From NCBI GenBank assembly GCA_018881555.1, contig JACAXG010000110.1, positions 1,557,474-1,621,473 of the forward strand: 64,000 nt of DNA, written 5' to 3'. Positions 25,429-37,555 of this stretch are shown here, piece by piece (the stretch's first letter is position 1; every line of letters begins with the position of its first letter). Both the position numbers and the translations under genes were made by a program. This DNA is from Amblyornis subalaris (taxonomy: Eukaryota > Chordata > Aves > Passeriformes > Ptilonorhynchidae). The notes under the pieces were generated by a model, which was not told the origin of the DNA, searched no databases, and saw only the letters and a program-made list of their open reading frames with translations.

Positions 25429-28400
25429 TGTCTTCATTCCAGGTCACAACAAAAATGGTTGTCAACTTCTGACTTAGATTCCCCATATGTATATTAGAAA
25501 CACCGTCCAGGTGTTAAGAGCAAAGCACCATCATCATGTTTAGGTAAGAAAAATCTCTACACTGTCTTACCCTAGAACTAGGCAAAGGGCTTCTGTATCT
25601 AAAATGGAACTTCAGAAGAGGACTGTAATGCACTAGACAGCATGGAGAGCTTGGACTGTGACTACCATGGCTGTACACCTGCCATGTGGGAAATTTTCAC
25701 GAACACTGCCTTTGGCAGAAAAAAATGCATTACTCAAATCACTTACATTAAGTACCCTAATTTAACTGTAAACAACAATATAACTTTTAAGAACTGTTTT
25801 CTTGTTTAACCAAGCTTAAGGAGAATGGATATTCTATTTAAATGAGTTTGTCTTATATTTTAAAAGGTTTTAAACAACAAATTGTTCCATATTGGAATAT
25901 TCTGTGACACTACTGTACTATGGGAGGAAGTATTTTCAGAGACATTAACTAGGACTGGGAATAACAAACCAGGTGAGAATTTTATTTCAGTATGTCTCTG
26001 TGTGATTTAGTTTTGTACCACTGCTCAAATTGTGGTTCAGTAGAAAGCAAAGAGAATGGAGGAACCCCTTGACAGGACAAAGGAGAAAGAAATGCTGTCC
26101 AAAAGTCTCCATTAACCTAAAAAGCATAAAATGGTCAGAATCACGAGGTACTTGTTAGCTGACTTTGGAATCAGCAGTGCCTGGAACTGATTATTTCTGT
26201 CTCTGTCAGAAGGTCTAGCTGCAGTGAACTGAATTACTATAGATGGTTGCAAAGGATAAGGAAAGATAAATGAGCCAAACGAAAAAGCCTGCAGGAAATT
26301 AAATGGAAATACAGATCTTGTGCTCTAACACAAGATCACTGCTAAAACTGAGTGCGAAGAAATAATGAATTCATTAGAATAAACACATGGGCACTGAATG
26401 TTATTGCATCCAAATAATTTTCACATAATTTTCCTCATAGAGTAAGAAGAGGTGGTGACACTACATACAAACTCCCATACTATTTCAACTTTGAAGTGTA
26501 TTTAATCTTTCGTTTGCTAATCAGACAAGATTCAAGAAACTGCACATCAGAATGCAAACACAGTCAGGCAATGATCTCCAAATTCTGTAGTTCTTTATCA
26601 CTTTTTGAAATAAAGTATGTTGATTTGCTTTTCCTAACATGTGCTAGGTAGCAGAAAATCTCTGAGTACATATTTCTGTGAGGGATGGAAACAATTTTGT
26701 TGAAAATATTGGCAATAAATGGCAGAAACTGGTAATCCAAGACAATATAAGCATAAAAAGAATACTAGGAAAAAAAGAACCACAAGCTCATAATAAACTG
26801 CTAAAATGGACAAGAATACATGAGGCAGTGCATGTAAAGCATATTATCTAACCATCTGGTAAAAAATCCTTATTCAAAGATCTGGAGGTCAAAGTACCTG
26901 ATGTAACTAAGCCTTCTGCAAACTGGCAATATGACATGAAGGGTGAGAAGAGAGCTTGTTGACACTGTGGTCTCTTAATTTAAAAAAAGGTTTCACTCAC
27001 TGATTTTCATAATAGACAGATTTAGTACATTATAAACTCCTTTTAGAACACACTGTCTAGTCTAGTAGGCAGTTAGGCATCCCAGACTTTATAATGTAAT
27101 CATTAATTTGCTCATTAAACTCTTATTTGCCATAAAAACATATATAAACATATCTATGAACTTTGCACTTTTCTTATTCAGTTTATTGCATTCAGTGTGC
27201 CCCTGTGACTGAAGGGATAAGCGAAGATTTAACAGGTGATAGGAATAATCTATGAAGCTGACCCTGTTTCTGTTGCCCAGCTGATTGTTGCGCAGCTGTC
27301 TGCACTGTACAGAGGATACAGAGTAAAGAAAGTTACATGAGACAGGAGGGATGAATAAATGTATCTCCTCTTTCATAATTTTAAATAATATGTAACAAAC
27401 AGATCTATTACCCTAACACGGATTTTTAAATTTTTTCTTCTTTCTTTCTCCTGTTTTGTTGTATTAAAGCATCAAGAAATGTTGGGATCCAATCCAGGAC
27501 TTTGAACAAGATGACCCAGAGGTCCCCTTCAACCCCAGCTGTTCAGGGAGTCTGGCTTTCTTTAGCAGTGAGGAATGTCATCTTTGTGTTATGGTCCCAG
27601 ACAGCGAGATAATAGAAAGAGAAAATGGCATTAGTGGGTGTCACGTCTGGCGTGCCAACTCTGATTTACCTCAGGTGCTGCTGGTACAGAAGTGTCCCAG
27701 GCCTGGGAGCTGTGTAGCCCTCATCTGCACCTCCTCATCTCTTGCCAGATGGATATAGCTGCCTAGATTGAGGAGAGAGCAGATAATCTCACATAATAAA
27801 TATATGATGAGAAATAGATCCAGTGTCAGAAAAGATTTTGGAATTTGGGAGATGTGGGTGAAGGGAAGGAAAAGACAAATAAAGGGAATATATAAGCTAT
27901 TTTCTCCCAGAGTTTCTGCACCCTTAAGAGTAGCTTTTTAATTTCTTTCAAAAACTATGCCTTTGCACTGCTGTGATTTAAAAAGCAAAATGGGCACAAT
28001 TTTTTTTCTTATGCTAAGTATAAGGAAAAGTAAAATTAGTTGTCCAAATATGCTACAGGCATTCTATGTCTTCTACCAGTCTCCTGCATTCAACACTTTA
28101 AAACACATCTGTTTTTCTGTGAGTAATTGAGGGAAGAAGTGATTAGGATCTCTTGGTGAAATTGTGATGATGATAAATGATGATCACTAATTATGATTGG
28201 TCTTTCCATGAGCAGATCTATTAATGCTAATATGACTTCCTTCTATTTCCAGCAAAGGAAATCCATCTCCTTCTATCAAAAAATCATCTGCTAATTTCCT
28301 ATATCAGGACCCTAACAAGAGCCGCCTGTTCCTTCCCCTTAGTGTATGTATGAGGCAGTTATTCCGACCCTTGACGTTGCTCAGTTGATTAACTGGAAAA

Positions 28401-29180
28401 CAAAAGCAGGGGATGGACAACTAAATGTCTAATTAGCTCATCCTCAGCAATTTACAGCAAGTCTATTTGCAGCACGTTTAGCTTATAGCAGATGTTGTTC
28501 AAGGATGTTTATTTGAATGTGACGAGCAACCTACTACACCATTCTCTTGTTCTGTGAAGTGTTTTTTCTTGGGTTGCCAGGATATTTCAGCATTTACATG
28601 ATTCCCATTGTGGTACTGAGGGTTATAGAAATCTCACAAATAAAAACCTCAGACCTTTAGTTAAACTGAAGTAGGTGAAATAGCTGAAGCTGTTGGTTAC
28701 AGCTTAAGTTTGCTATTTGTAAATAAACTTGTGTATTTCTTTGCTTCAAATAAACAGCAACTAAAGACACAAAAGCCTAAATATGGTAGGCACCTTTCAA
28801 TGAGTTAAATTCCATCTGAGACAACATTTATCTAAATTCAAGCGTTGTAGCAGTTGTAGCAAAATTACTGGGGATTTGATTTTTGGAAAAGTGAAGCATT
28901 TTCATGTCCAAAAGGAGAGCGAAGACTATTAAGTAAAACCAAGACTGCCTGTAGCACTGAGCAGTTATGTTAGCCTTTCTCTGCCTAAAAAGCTGACCTT
29001 TCTATGCAGAGAAATTATCTTCAGACATTACCTTATTGAAACTCCCTGACTCTCCATTGCTCTTACGCAGAGTGGAGAAGGCACCACTGCAGGGCTTGTT
29101 CCAGCTGTTGTTCTCTGGCAGAGCTGGTGACAGACCAGATCTATAGCTTGCTGCTGGAGTCAGAGTTGGATTAAATTTTC
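25429..29180. other. Unique non-coding DNA, no gene seen
   Basis: AT-rich sequence without recognised families, apart from a possible CR1 3' scrap near 27490-27545 (listed separately). The longest open frame is 95 codons (27089-27376, minus) and resembles nothing. The motif-poor stretch at 28150-28200 is rich in GATGAT but not regular. Confidence 0.55.
27491..27545 (+). mobile_element. Possible degenerate CR1-type 3' end
   Basis: AAGATGACCCAGAGGTCCCC followed by TTCAACCCCAGCTGTTC resembles the sense-strand end of CR1 elements, which have a GATGACC, GAGGTCCCTTCCAACCC order just before the terminal repeat. No terminal 8-mer remains and nothing upstream is recognisable. It could be chance. Confidence 0.35.
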
Positions 29181-29810
29181 ATCATAGAACCATGGAGTCA
29201 TTTAAGTTGGAAAAGAACTTTAAGATAATCAAGTCCAACCACTTACTCAGCACTGCCAAGCCCACCACTACACCATGTCCCCAGCTGCATATTTTAAATA
29301 CCTCCAGGGACAGTGACTCAACAACATCCCTGGGCAGCCTGTTCCCATGCTTGATAGTCCTTTCTGTGGAGGAATTTTTCCTGACATACAATCTACTCCT
29401 CCCCTGGCACAACTAGACCCATTTCCTCTCATCTTGCGCTTACTATTTGGGAGAAAAGTACTGATCCTCATCTGGCTACAACCTCCTTTCAGGTAGCTGT
29501 AGGGAGCAATAAGGTACCACCCATATCTGCCTCCTTTCATCTGGGCTAACTAACCCCAGCTCCCTCAGCTTTTCCCCATATGAGTATCTCTCTAGACCTT
29601 TCACAGCTGGTGAAAAGGCATTTTCATTGGCCTTCTCCAGACATGGTACAGCATCTCAATGTCTTTCTTGTAGTGGGGAGTCCGAAACCAACTACAGGAT
29701 TCGAGCTGCAGCCTCAGCAGTGCTGGCGTCAGCACAAAAGTGCTTCCCTGAATGTCAGGGTCCGTGTTCTCCTGGTGGGTAGACAAGTTCTTTCCCAGCA
29801 CTAATGCAAA
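29181..29810 (-). mobile_element. CR1 LINE 3' part, diverged (minus strand)
   Basis: The left edge is a degraded CR1 tail (ATCATAGAACCATGGAGTCA) followed by GTTGGAAAAGAACTTTAAGA. It continues in reverse with AATACCTCCAGGGACAGTGA, CAACCTCCTTTCAGGTAGCT and CCAGCTCCCTCAGC. On the minus strand the frame at 29182-29412 keeps the CR1 ORF2 C-terminus, with [17 protein letters not shown]. The layout (CTCCAGGGACAGTGACTC) matches the same subfamily type as the copy at 61.24 kb, and is more decayed. The right edge is uncertain, somewhere after 29740. Confidence 0.9.
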
Positions 29811-30349
29811 TGGGGACTCCAGAGTAGGTCACATCTGGCATCTTTGGTCACTTCTACAGGCATGAGACAACAACAACCCTTTTTGTGGTTGGGGCAAATG
29901 TCCTTAAACTCTTTTACTCTGTTAGAGACTTAGCTTCCTGAGACTTCTCAATTGCTGCACCTTCCCCATTTTTGAGGAAGTCTTTGCAAAAGACCTCAAA
30001 GGCAGCTGGTGTATATTCTGAAGCAAAATGGTGGATGAGCCCTGGACATGCCTTACTGATGGGACTTCACCGGTATCAGAATAGAGTACCAGTGCCTGGG
30101 CATGCTTGGGGCTGTGAGGGAGGCTCAATAATGGAGCTGAACAAAACGGTTTGACACCGGCCTTGGGATTTCCTTCAAAGGCAGTATAGACTTACCCTGT
30201 CTTCCTGGAGACCTGTACTGAATTCTTGAGAATAAATATCCTCAAAGTCTATTTGATTGATGTTTTAAACACTGTTTTAAAGTGTTGCAGAAAAGTATGT
30301 ATCTTATCCCTACAATTTAGCAAGGTCGTAACAGTGCTGTAATCTCAGG
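29811..30349. other. Unique non-coding DNA
   Basis: No repeat or gene recognised. Two overlapping open frames of 60-68 codons (29922-30154) lie on opposite strands and are unsupported. Confidence 0.5.
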
Positions 30350-31240
30350 GGATTGCCAAAAATGAAAGGAATGAGAGCATGCTTATTAGATTTGCTAATG
30401 ACACTAATCTGCAAGGGACTGTGAGTATGTTGGAAGACAGGATTGGAATTTAAAGTGATCTTGACAAATTGAAGGTATGGTCCGAAATAAATAGGATGCT
30501 ATTCACTTGGGATAGATATAAGGAACTGCATTTAAGCAGGAATAATCAGCTGCACAAGTAAAAGACGGGAGAGTAGCAGATCCTTATTTGTAGATTTTAT
30601 GGGTCACAAACTGAGTACAAGACAACAATATCAGGTCCTACCTTTCCCTGACTGCCAAACAACCCCAAACCCAGATATCCTGCAGTAAATAATCCAACCT
30701 TCAGATTGCGGAGATGTGCAAAATTACACTCCTTCTTTCCTTGGAACCAGCAATGCCTCAGGTGGACTGCTCTATCTCACTGGAGTATTGCCTCAGTCCA
30801 ATAAAATGTTTGAAGTGAGAGTACAGAGGATTGAAAAGGATTCAAATGCTGGATGGTCTAGAAAATATTACTTAAGAATAAATTGGTTAAATTAGTTGGG
30901 TTTAGTCTTCACATACATCAAAAATTGTTACGTGAATACCTCAAAATAATTTGTGATGAGTAATTAAGAAAAGCAATAAGTAGTGTGTTGTTTCTTTTGA
31001 CTAGAACCTGCAGCTGCAATCAGAAATGTATTTTTGCAGGAAAAAGGTTTAAAACCACTGAGTTAGAGACTGGAAACTTTTTGTTAAGTTAGAGGCTTAT
31101 GAGAGAGAGTTAGAGACTGAAGTGCAGTCTCTATTGGGGGACACTGTTAAGGACAGGTTAGACAAATATCTGTCAGGAATGACACAGACACAGAAGCAGC
31201 TGATCTTTGTTCAGGTTGATGCGTGATTTGGATGGTTTCC
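30350..31240 (+). mobile_element. Ancient eroded CR1 LINE (plus strand)
   Basis: Sense-strand CR1 3' coding region in old, heavily mutated form: GATTTGCTAATGACACTAAT (RT motif C region, with the codons F-A-N-D in place of F-A-D-D), then AAGTGATCTTGACAAATTGA, GGTCACAAACTGAGTACAAG and TAGACAAATATCTGTCAGGA near 31160, which is the CR1 C-terminal/3' region. Its AT-rich style and dense indels set it apart from the 22.3-kb copy and suggest insertion in an early sauropsid or avian ancestor. No open frame remains. Edges are approximate; the terminal 8-mer is lost. Confidence 0.8.
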
Positions 31241-34200
31241 CGAGGCTTCTTCAGACCACAGCATGAGCTGTGTCTTTTGGAGAAGAAGGCAGGAAAAGAG
31301 CTCTGGGAGAAGAGCAACTGAGCTGCTGGTTCTTAACACTGCTGAAGAATATATTGCTTTTGGAGGGATTTCTTTCCCACTTTTCTTACAGTTGCAGTTC
31401 CTTCTGCATCTTCCCTCTTTCTGTAAGTCTAATTTCCTTGACCTTTTCATCATTTTCACCCATTCCTTCTTTCTTCCCTTTTTCTCTTCTCCCTCAATAT
31501 ACAAGAGAAAATGAGGTTGTCCCTCTGATGAGAATAAATTCAAACTGATGACTTCTCTGCTGCTGTAGTGGGTATTGTATTGACCCTCACCTTGACCCTT
31601 CTTTAACTACTGGCCCTTGAGGGATGCTTCACCATTCTGCTCAGTGCATTCTCACCTCAGTGTTTGAGGAGATATGCAAATACTTTGGCTGTACAGGCAA
31701 ATCAATTGGAGATTGATCGTAGATAAACCATTTTGACCTCATGCAGAATTTATCTGAATATTCAATTACAAAATACTGTCACTGTTAATATAAGCACTAC
31801 ATACAGTTCAGGTAGACACAGGCTGAAGAACAACAGTGTGCAGCTGCACACATGCAGTGTATTTTGCCGAAGACTGAATTTTGCAGAGAAAAATATCAGA
31901 GTTGAGTTATGTACCAATTGAGAGGAAACCCTCATTAGACAAATACAGTGGTTAGCACATGGTGCAGAATCGTGACATTTCTTCAAAAGACACACCTTCC
32001 CCTACACTGTCATAGATGCAGACAGCACATCACTTAGCTAGCCCAGGCATCCTGTGTCAATTTGGAGCTTTAACACTTAATTATGTGTGGCCCTGGGCAG
32101 ATTCCTTCTTCGCTCTGACCTTTCCAAACTTCTGTTTCTCTTATTTATGCTGCAACCCCTTTGATTTCAACAAAGCCCTGTATTATATGCTTACACTGCA
32201 TCTATTTCAATGGAATCTCATCAATGTCAGCCCTATTATGCATAGCCCTAGCTGTAATGATGGGTTTGATACCTTTTGCCAGCTTACTAGTTACGGGAAA
32301 ATATTGTATTTTTCAAAGGCAATAAATGTTTGCCCAGAACATTTTTCATAGTACATTTCTCTACAGTTAATGCTTTGGTGTGATATTTAGGATGCAGGAA
32401 TTTTAGTGAACTCACTGAATGACCATTCATTTAGGGATGTAACTGATATGTAGGTTAAATATATACTGGTGGTACGTGTGCTTAGTATTATTTATGTATG
32501 TATTCTTTTTCAAGGAAAAATCCCATTTGACACAGCCTTTATTATGATGATTCAAATCTCTGGTTTTGCTAGCAGCTCTACTTCAAGCTGTATTAGCAGA
32601 AAATGCCACCTACAGCACTGGGGATTGTAGCCAGAAACAATATACTCCATCTTCATTTTATCTTTCAGCACTGAGTCCTTTTTAAATTATTCAGCTGTGC
32701 AAACTGTAGGCAAGGAAAGCAAAACCAACACCTGCCCTCTCGAGAAATAAACGCCAAACCCTCTAGGTAGGGATATAGCTGACATTTATCCAGATGGTGC
32801 ATGGTAGCTGAAGATATTTCTTTTATTTATCTGCTTATGAAAAAAACAGACCAACGGGATTCCAGTGGGGGACATTCAATTAATACACAAAAATAATTTA
32901 ATAGACATTAATTTATACTAAAGTGTGTAATTCCAGTATGTATAAACATGTGGGTGCCCTAAATGAATCATTCCTTGAATAAGAAGAATAGATAGAAAAA
33001 ATACCAAGGCAGCAGCCATGGCAGACAAACAGAAGTGGGATGCATTATTTAAACACACTAGTTGAGAGTATGTGTTGCACAGCGAGCTAATTAGATTTCA
33101 GCATTAACTAATAATTTGGAGCTCTTTCTCATAAACTTCCCACTCCCCTAACTACAGTAAAGGAAAAAAATACCAAATAGTTGCAGATTAGTCTTAAAAT
33201 TAGTCTAAATTAAAAAAAAATCTAAACATTGCAGAATAATTTATTACTGTGCAGACAATAAGGAAAAGCTGTACTTGAAGGGCTGGTGAACCTAGCCAGT
33301 CACTCAGAGCACCCTTCCCTCGACCTTTATGTGTAGGACAGATGTTAACTGAGAATTAATAGGAGAGTTCTTTGCTTGTACGCAGGAATTCCTTTTTAGT
33401 ATATCTACACTTGGAGCTCAGCTCCAGGTGTTTTTATGTAGTGTCCTTTGTTGCTGGCATAGATATCAACATGTTTATACCTTTTCAATAGAGTGAAAGT
33501 AGAGTGAAATTAGAGTGAAATTAGAGTGAAATTAGAGTGAAAATGTGGCTTGCAAACCATCTGAAAAAATCAATGCAAAAATAATCAAAATTGTGGGAGG
33601 AGTGGGGTTATACAGATGTTCAAAAAGATGCCAAGAGCTTCTCGTGTGCATAGGTAGGGCATAAGGATGAAGATACATTCATATGTCTTCTCTGGACTTT
33701 GCCTTTGTTTTTGCCAACATGAAAATTTTTTTTCTGGCAAAGTGCAATTTGCAGGTGTTCGCTGAAATGAACCCTGGTAGTGACCTACATATTACAGAGC
33801 CCTTTCCCCTGATAGCTGACTCAGGTTATCATCAGCACTGTGTCTCAACTGATGCATAGCCTTTGATGAAGACAGAGCAGTCTAGTCTGCAATGTTGTTA
33901 GCGTTACTGGTAACATAGATGATAATGCCACACCACTTGACATTTACAAGTGAGACAAAGTATTATGTCCTTCATTTATGACTCTGAGGACAGTGAGACT
34001 TAAAATGGAATATGGAATGGAGGCAAAAATTGTTTAGACGTCAGAGCAGAGGAATTACATTTTATCTTGTACAGAAACCTGCAAAATGCATAAATGTTCA
34101 TCCAGTTTGACTTGAAACGGCAATCTTTGCAATTAATAGCCCTATTTATGCAGGTCTCTAGAGATTCTTGCTGTGGTTAGTAAACAAGTGCTTAAAGCTT

Positions 34201-36475
34201 TGGGATTTGGGAAAGGTATATGGACACAAATACACTGACCCAAACTTCCGACCTTTAAAATAATTGACCGTGAGAAAAGTCCTGACAAACGGATCTAGAA
34301 AACTAATGCATTGCTCATATATGTTAAGATTATTAGAGATAGGGAAGTGGTGATAAAATGAAGTCACATAGCCTATATCTACTTTGTGATGGCATAGGTT
34401 TTAGAATTTTCTCTCCTCCCTTTAGATATCCAAAATGAAGACGCTGACATCTGGTGGGCCATCCATTTCTTTATGGAAAAGGGAAAGAAGTAGGGAGTTT
34501 AAGACTTGATTCATCAGACTAGTTTAGATGCTTACTTTGGGACTAGATGAATCATGCTGTAGAAATGCCTCCAAGGTGAGATGAACTGAAGTCTCAGTAT
34601 TCTTGTCCAGTTCTCCAAGGATGCATTTTTGTCAAGATGCAAGAAGTTAGATGCTTGTGACATGGGCTTTGAGGGATGAAATGGCTAGCTACAAGAGATA
34701 TAATGTATGGATTAAAAAAAAATTAAAAATTGATGGCAAGTAAAGATATCTGCCACGCATGAAATGCACAAAATCTCTCATCTCAGACCTTTGAGCTGAA
34801 TGCTCAATAGTTGGCTTTGACTTCCTGGGTTTTTCATGTTTGGTTTTGAAAGTAATTCGGCTTGGGCTTTGCTTTAACTCCTAATGCCTATTCCTGTCCT
34901 ATTTCCAGCTGAACTCAAAGTTAGAAAGCTAAGTGTCTTAGACTATCAAATTTGATTACCAAAATTTCAGGAATGGTCACTTTTGATGTCTCTAGTCTTG
35001 GTTTGAAGCATTTCAATGGACTTTCTGAGAACAAGGGCTTTCTCATTGAACCAACAGCTTTCGTCATGCAAACCAGTTGGGCACTGATATAATCAGGCTT
35101 TTCTGACAATAATAGCCAAATTTTAAATCTGCATATCTCTGTACAGCTAGGAGCACAAACCTGATGATAATACAAAATGATTGCTTAGGTGAAGCACATT
35201 ATCTTGCAGGCAACTGATGAATGATGGTGTTCACAAAAGCATAAACATGAGAATGCAATACATAACCAAACATAGATCAGCAGGAGGATATGCATTTTCT
35301 CTAATTTGCTAAAGTATTGTAACTGCTGCCAATTACGTACTGACTAATCCTGGTCTACACCTCATACAACTGATGGAGCTGTGACAAGTTGCTTGGTATG
35401 AATAATTGTTTATGAGAGAGTATGTCAGACAGCTCAATTACTTTTTTGTTTTAACTCATTTTGAGCCTCCTTCAAAACTTGAAGCTGGAGTCTGGAAACT
35501 CTGCAGTGCCTGCCATCTGTTTTAACTGGGCAAAAATTCAGGTCTTTCTATATTTTTAAAGTAATTTTGATTAATCTGTTGGAAATCTGCTACACTGCGA
35601 AACTCTATCAATTAAAACCATATGTTCCTTCTCTAGTAGATCTTCCTCTCCTGTGTTTTTCCTGCCCCCTTGGACTATTGGCATGACATTATCATTTTTT
35701 CAATCTTCTGCAATTCCATAGACAGTCCAGAATTTAGTAAGTGTTAAGGTAAGTGAGCCAGGGAGTTCTTCAAATGGTGCTTTTAGGAATCAGATGCAAG
35801 TTTTCCCAGCCTGATAATTTAAAAATTATTAAATGCAGTAGCTGTTTAATGTCCTTTGTCACAAATAGACTAGAAAGTACTTTATCATACAAGAATCATC
35901 ATTTTGTGATCTCTCTTCATTTTGAATACAGCATGGTAATATTTCATAAACACTTCTGCTCCTGCACTGTTGTGAATAAATATACCATCTCTGTTGAGCA
36001 ATGAGCCTATACTATTGTTAGAATTCTCACTTCTTTCACTTCTTTCAAAATAGACTTCAGACATAAATTTTATTGGTCTCAGGCCTGCCATTCACAGAGC
36101 CTTCTGTCACCTTTAGCTTCCCTTATCTGTTTTTTACATTTTGAACCATCTGCTATTATTTGCTATCTATTATTCTTTTCTTTCCCAATTAGCAATATAT
36201 ATTGTTTTCATTTTAGATAAGTTAAAACCTTTGCAGCTCAAATATCTCTACTATTCATCGAGGCATGCAAAGTGCTTCAGATTCCCAAGACACTCTGCAG
36301 AAAATAAAAACAAATTTTGGGTGGTAGGCAACTCCTTTATGGGAAGAGAAACACAGGTTGGGAATCACAATCCATTGCAAGGATTTCACTCAGTCAGACT
36401 CTGCATTTTGTTTTGCACCAATTATATGTGATATTTTCAATAAACTATTAGCTGAATTTCCTTCAGTGGCAGGAA
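31241..36475. other. Unique non-coding DNA, no gene seen
   Basis: AT-rich, with a pyrimidine-rich tract around 31371-31500 and an 11-bp minisatellite at 33489-33543 (listed). Open frames reach 111 codons (32016-32351 plus and 31211-31543 minus) without any recognisable family. I see no gene. Confidence 0.55.
33489..33543. repeat. 11-bp minisatellite, 5 copies
   Basis: Five head-to-tail copies of TAGAGTGAAAT. The first ends in G rather than T, and the others are identical until the array runs into AATGTGG. The near-perfect identity suggests a recent expansion. The 11-bp period is close to one DNA helical turn. Confidence 0.95.
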
Positions 36476-37555
36476 AACAGTATGTGGACCAAGGGCAGAC
36501 ACACATACTGTACTTTGATTTTGGAAAGACCTTTGGTATTCTCCATGCCAATATGTCACATGCTAGCTAAAGAAACAGAGTGACTTCTGGCAGTCTAGAT
36601 CCAGAACTGTTTTGAAAACAATACTGAAAGAGTATCAATGAGTCATTGTCAAAATAGAAGGATTCGTAGAGCAGCATCTATTTGTAATCCATATGCTGTT
36701 CAATGGTTTCATTAATAAATGGGATGATGGAGTGCAAAGTAGGATTATTTAATTTGCAGATGGAGCCAAGCTAGAGATGAATATACTGAGAACAATTAGT
36801 GTAACAATTTAAATGGATCTTGACAAATTGGAGACATAATCTGAAAATAATCAGATGCTATTCAATGGGGACACATATATTAGGCAGACATTGTCTATTT
36901 TGTAGTCTGGATGGAAAAAAGTAATTTAAAGAGTGGTTCTACAGGAAAGGACATAGGGGTTAAAACTGGCCATAACGGTAGATAAGCTCAACATGATTCA
37001 ACAATGTCATATTGATGAAAAAGAGCCTAGAGCTCTTTGGGATCAAACGGAATTTATTACCTCAAGTGTAGCCTGCAAGACATGAAGAAATTCTTCCTAT
37101 TGATTCAGCATTTAAAGGCTTCACTCAGAGCAATTTTCCAATTATATGTGGACCATTTGGAGAGAATTCAGTAGAGAAAAATGAGAATGTTCGGTAGTCT
37201 AAAAATGTGACCCATGAAAAATGATTGAACAAATTGGGTTATTTATCCTGGAAAGGACTTCTGGAACCAAACAATCTTCAAATACATAAAAGGTGTTGGC
37301 AAAAAGAGGGAATAATCCATTCTTCATGATCTATGCTTAGAAGTAATGGGTATAAACTACAGTTTAATTGGTAGGAAAGTGAAGCACTGAAATAAATTGC
37401 CCAGAGAATTGGTGGAATCTCCATCTTTTAAAGTCCTTAAGAACCAACTAGTGAAACACCTGTCAGAAATGACACTGGTATAATTGTTCTTTCTGGAGCA
37501 AAGCAATAACAGACTTAATGATATCTCGAGGTTCCCTTCAGTCCCGTGTCTCCAG
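36476..37555 (+). mobile_element. Ancient eroded CR1 LINE (plus strand)
   Basis: Old sense-strand CR1 ORF2 sequence. Near 36510-36550 the codons read YFDFGKTFGILH, a decayed RT motif A (CR1 normally has DF-x-KAFD-x-V). Further on are GATCTTGACAAATTGGAGAC (36817-36836), AATTGCCCAGAGAATTGGTG (37395-37414), the C-terminal block, and GATATCTCGAGGTTCCCTTC near 37520, which is the 3' UTR close to the end. The order matches CR1 over about 1.1 kb with many indels. It is comparable in age to the 30.35-kb copy. Not functional. Edges are approximate. Confidence 0.8.
36480..36570 (+). pseudogene. CR1 RT motif A remnant
   Basis: A short in-frame stretch within the ancient CR1 reads YVDQGQ, then ILYFDFGKTFGILH. 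It aligns with CR1 RT block A, where the catalytic Asp of KAFD has become Gly. This residue loss alone would abolish polymerase activity. Confidence 0.65.

Noticed and set aside
31211..31548. Overlapping open frames of 83-110 codons on both strands
   Set aside because: They arise from a pyrimidine-rich tract that reads as Phe/Ser/Leu on one strand and Lys/Glu/Arg on the other; no family resemblance.
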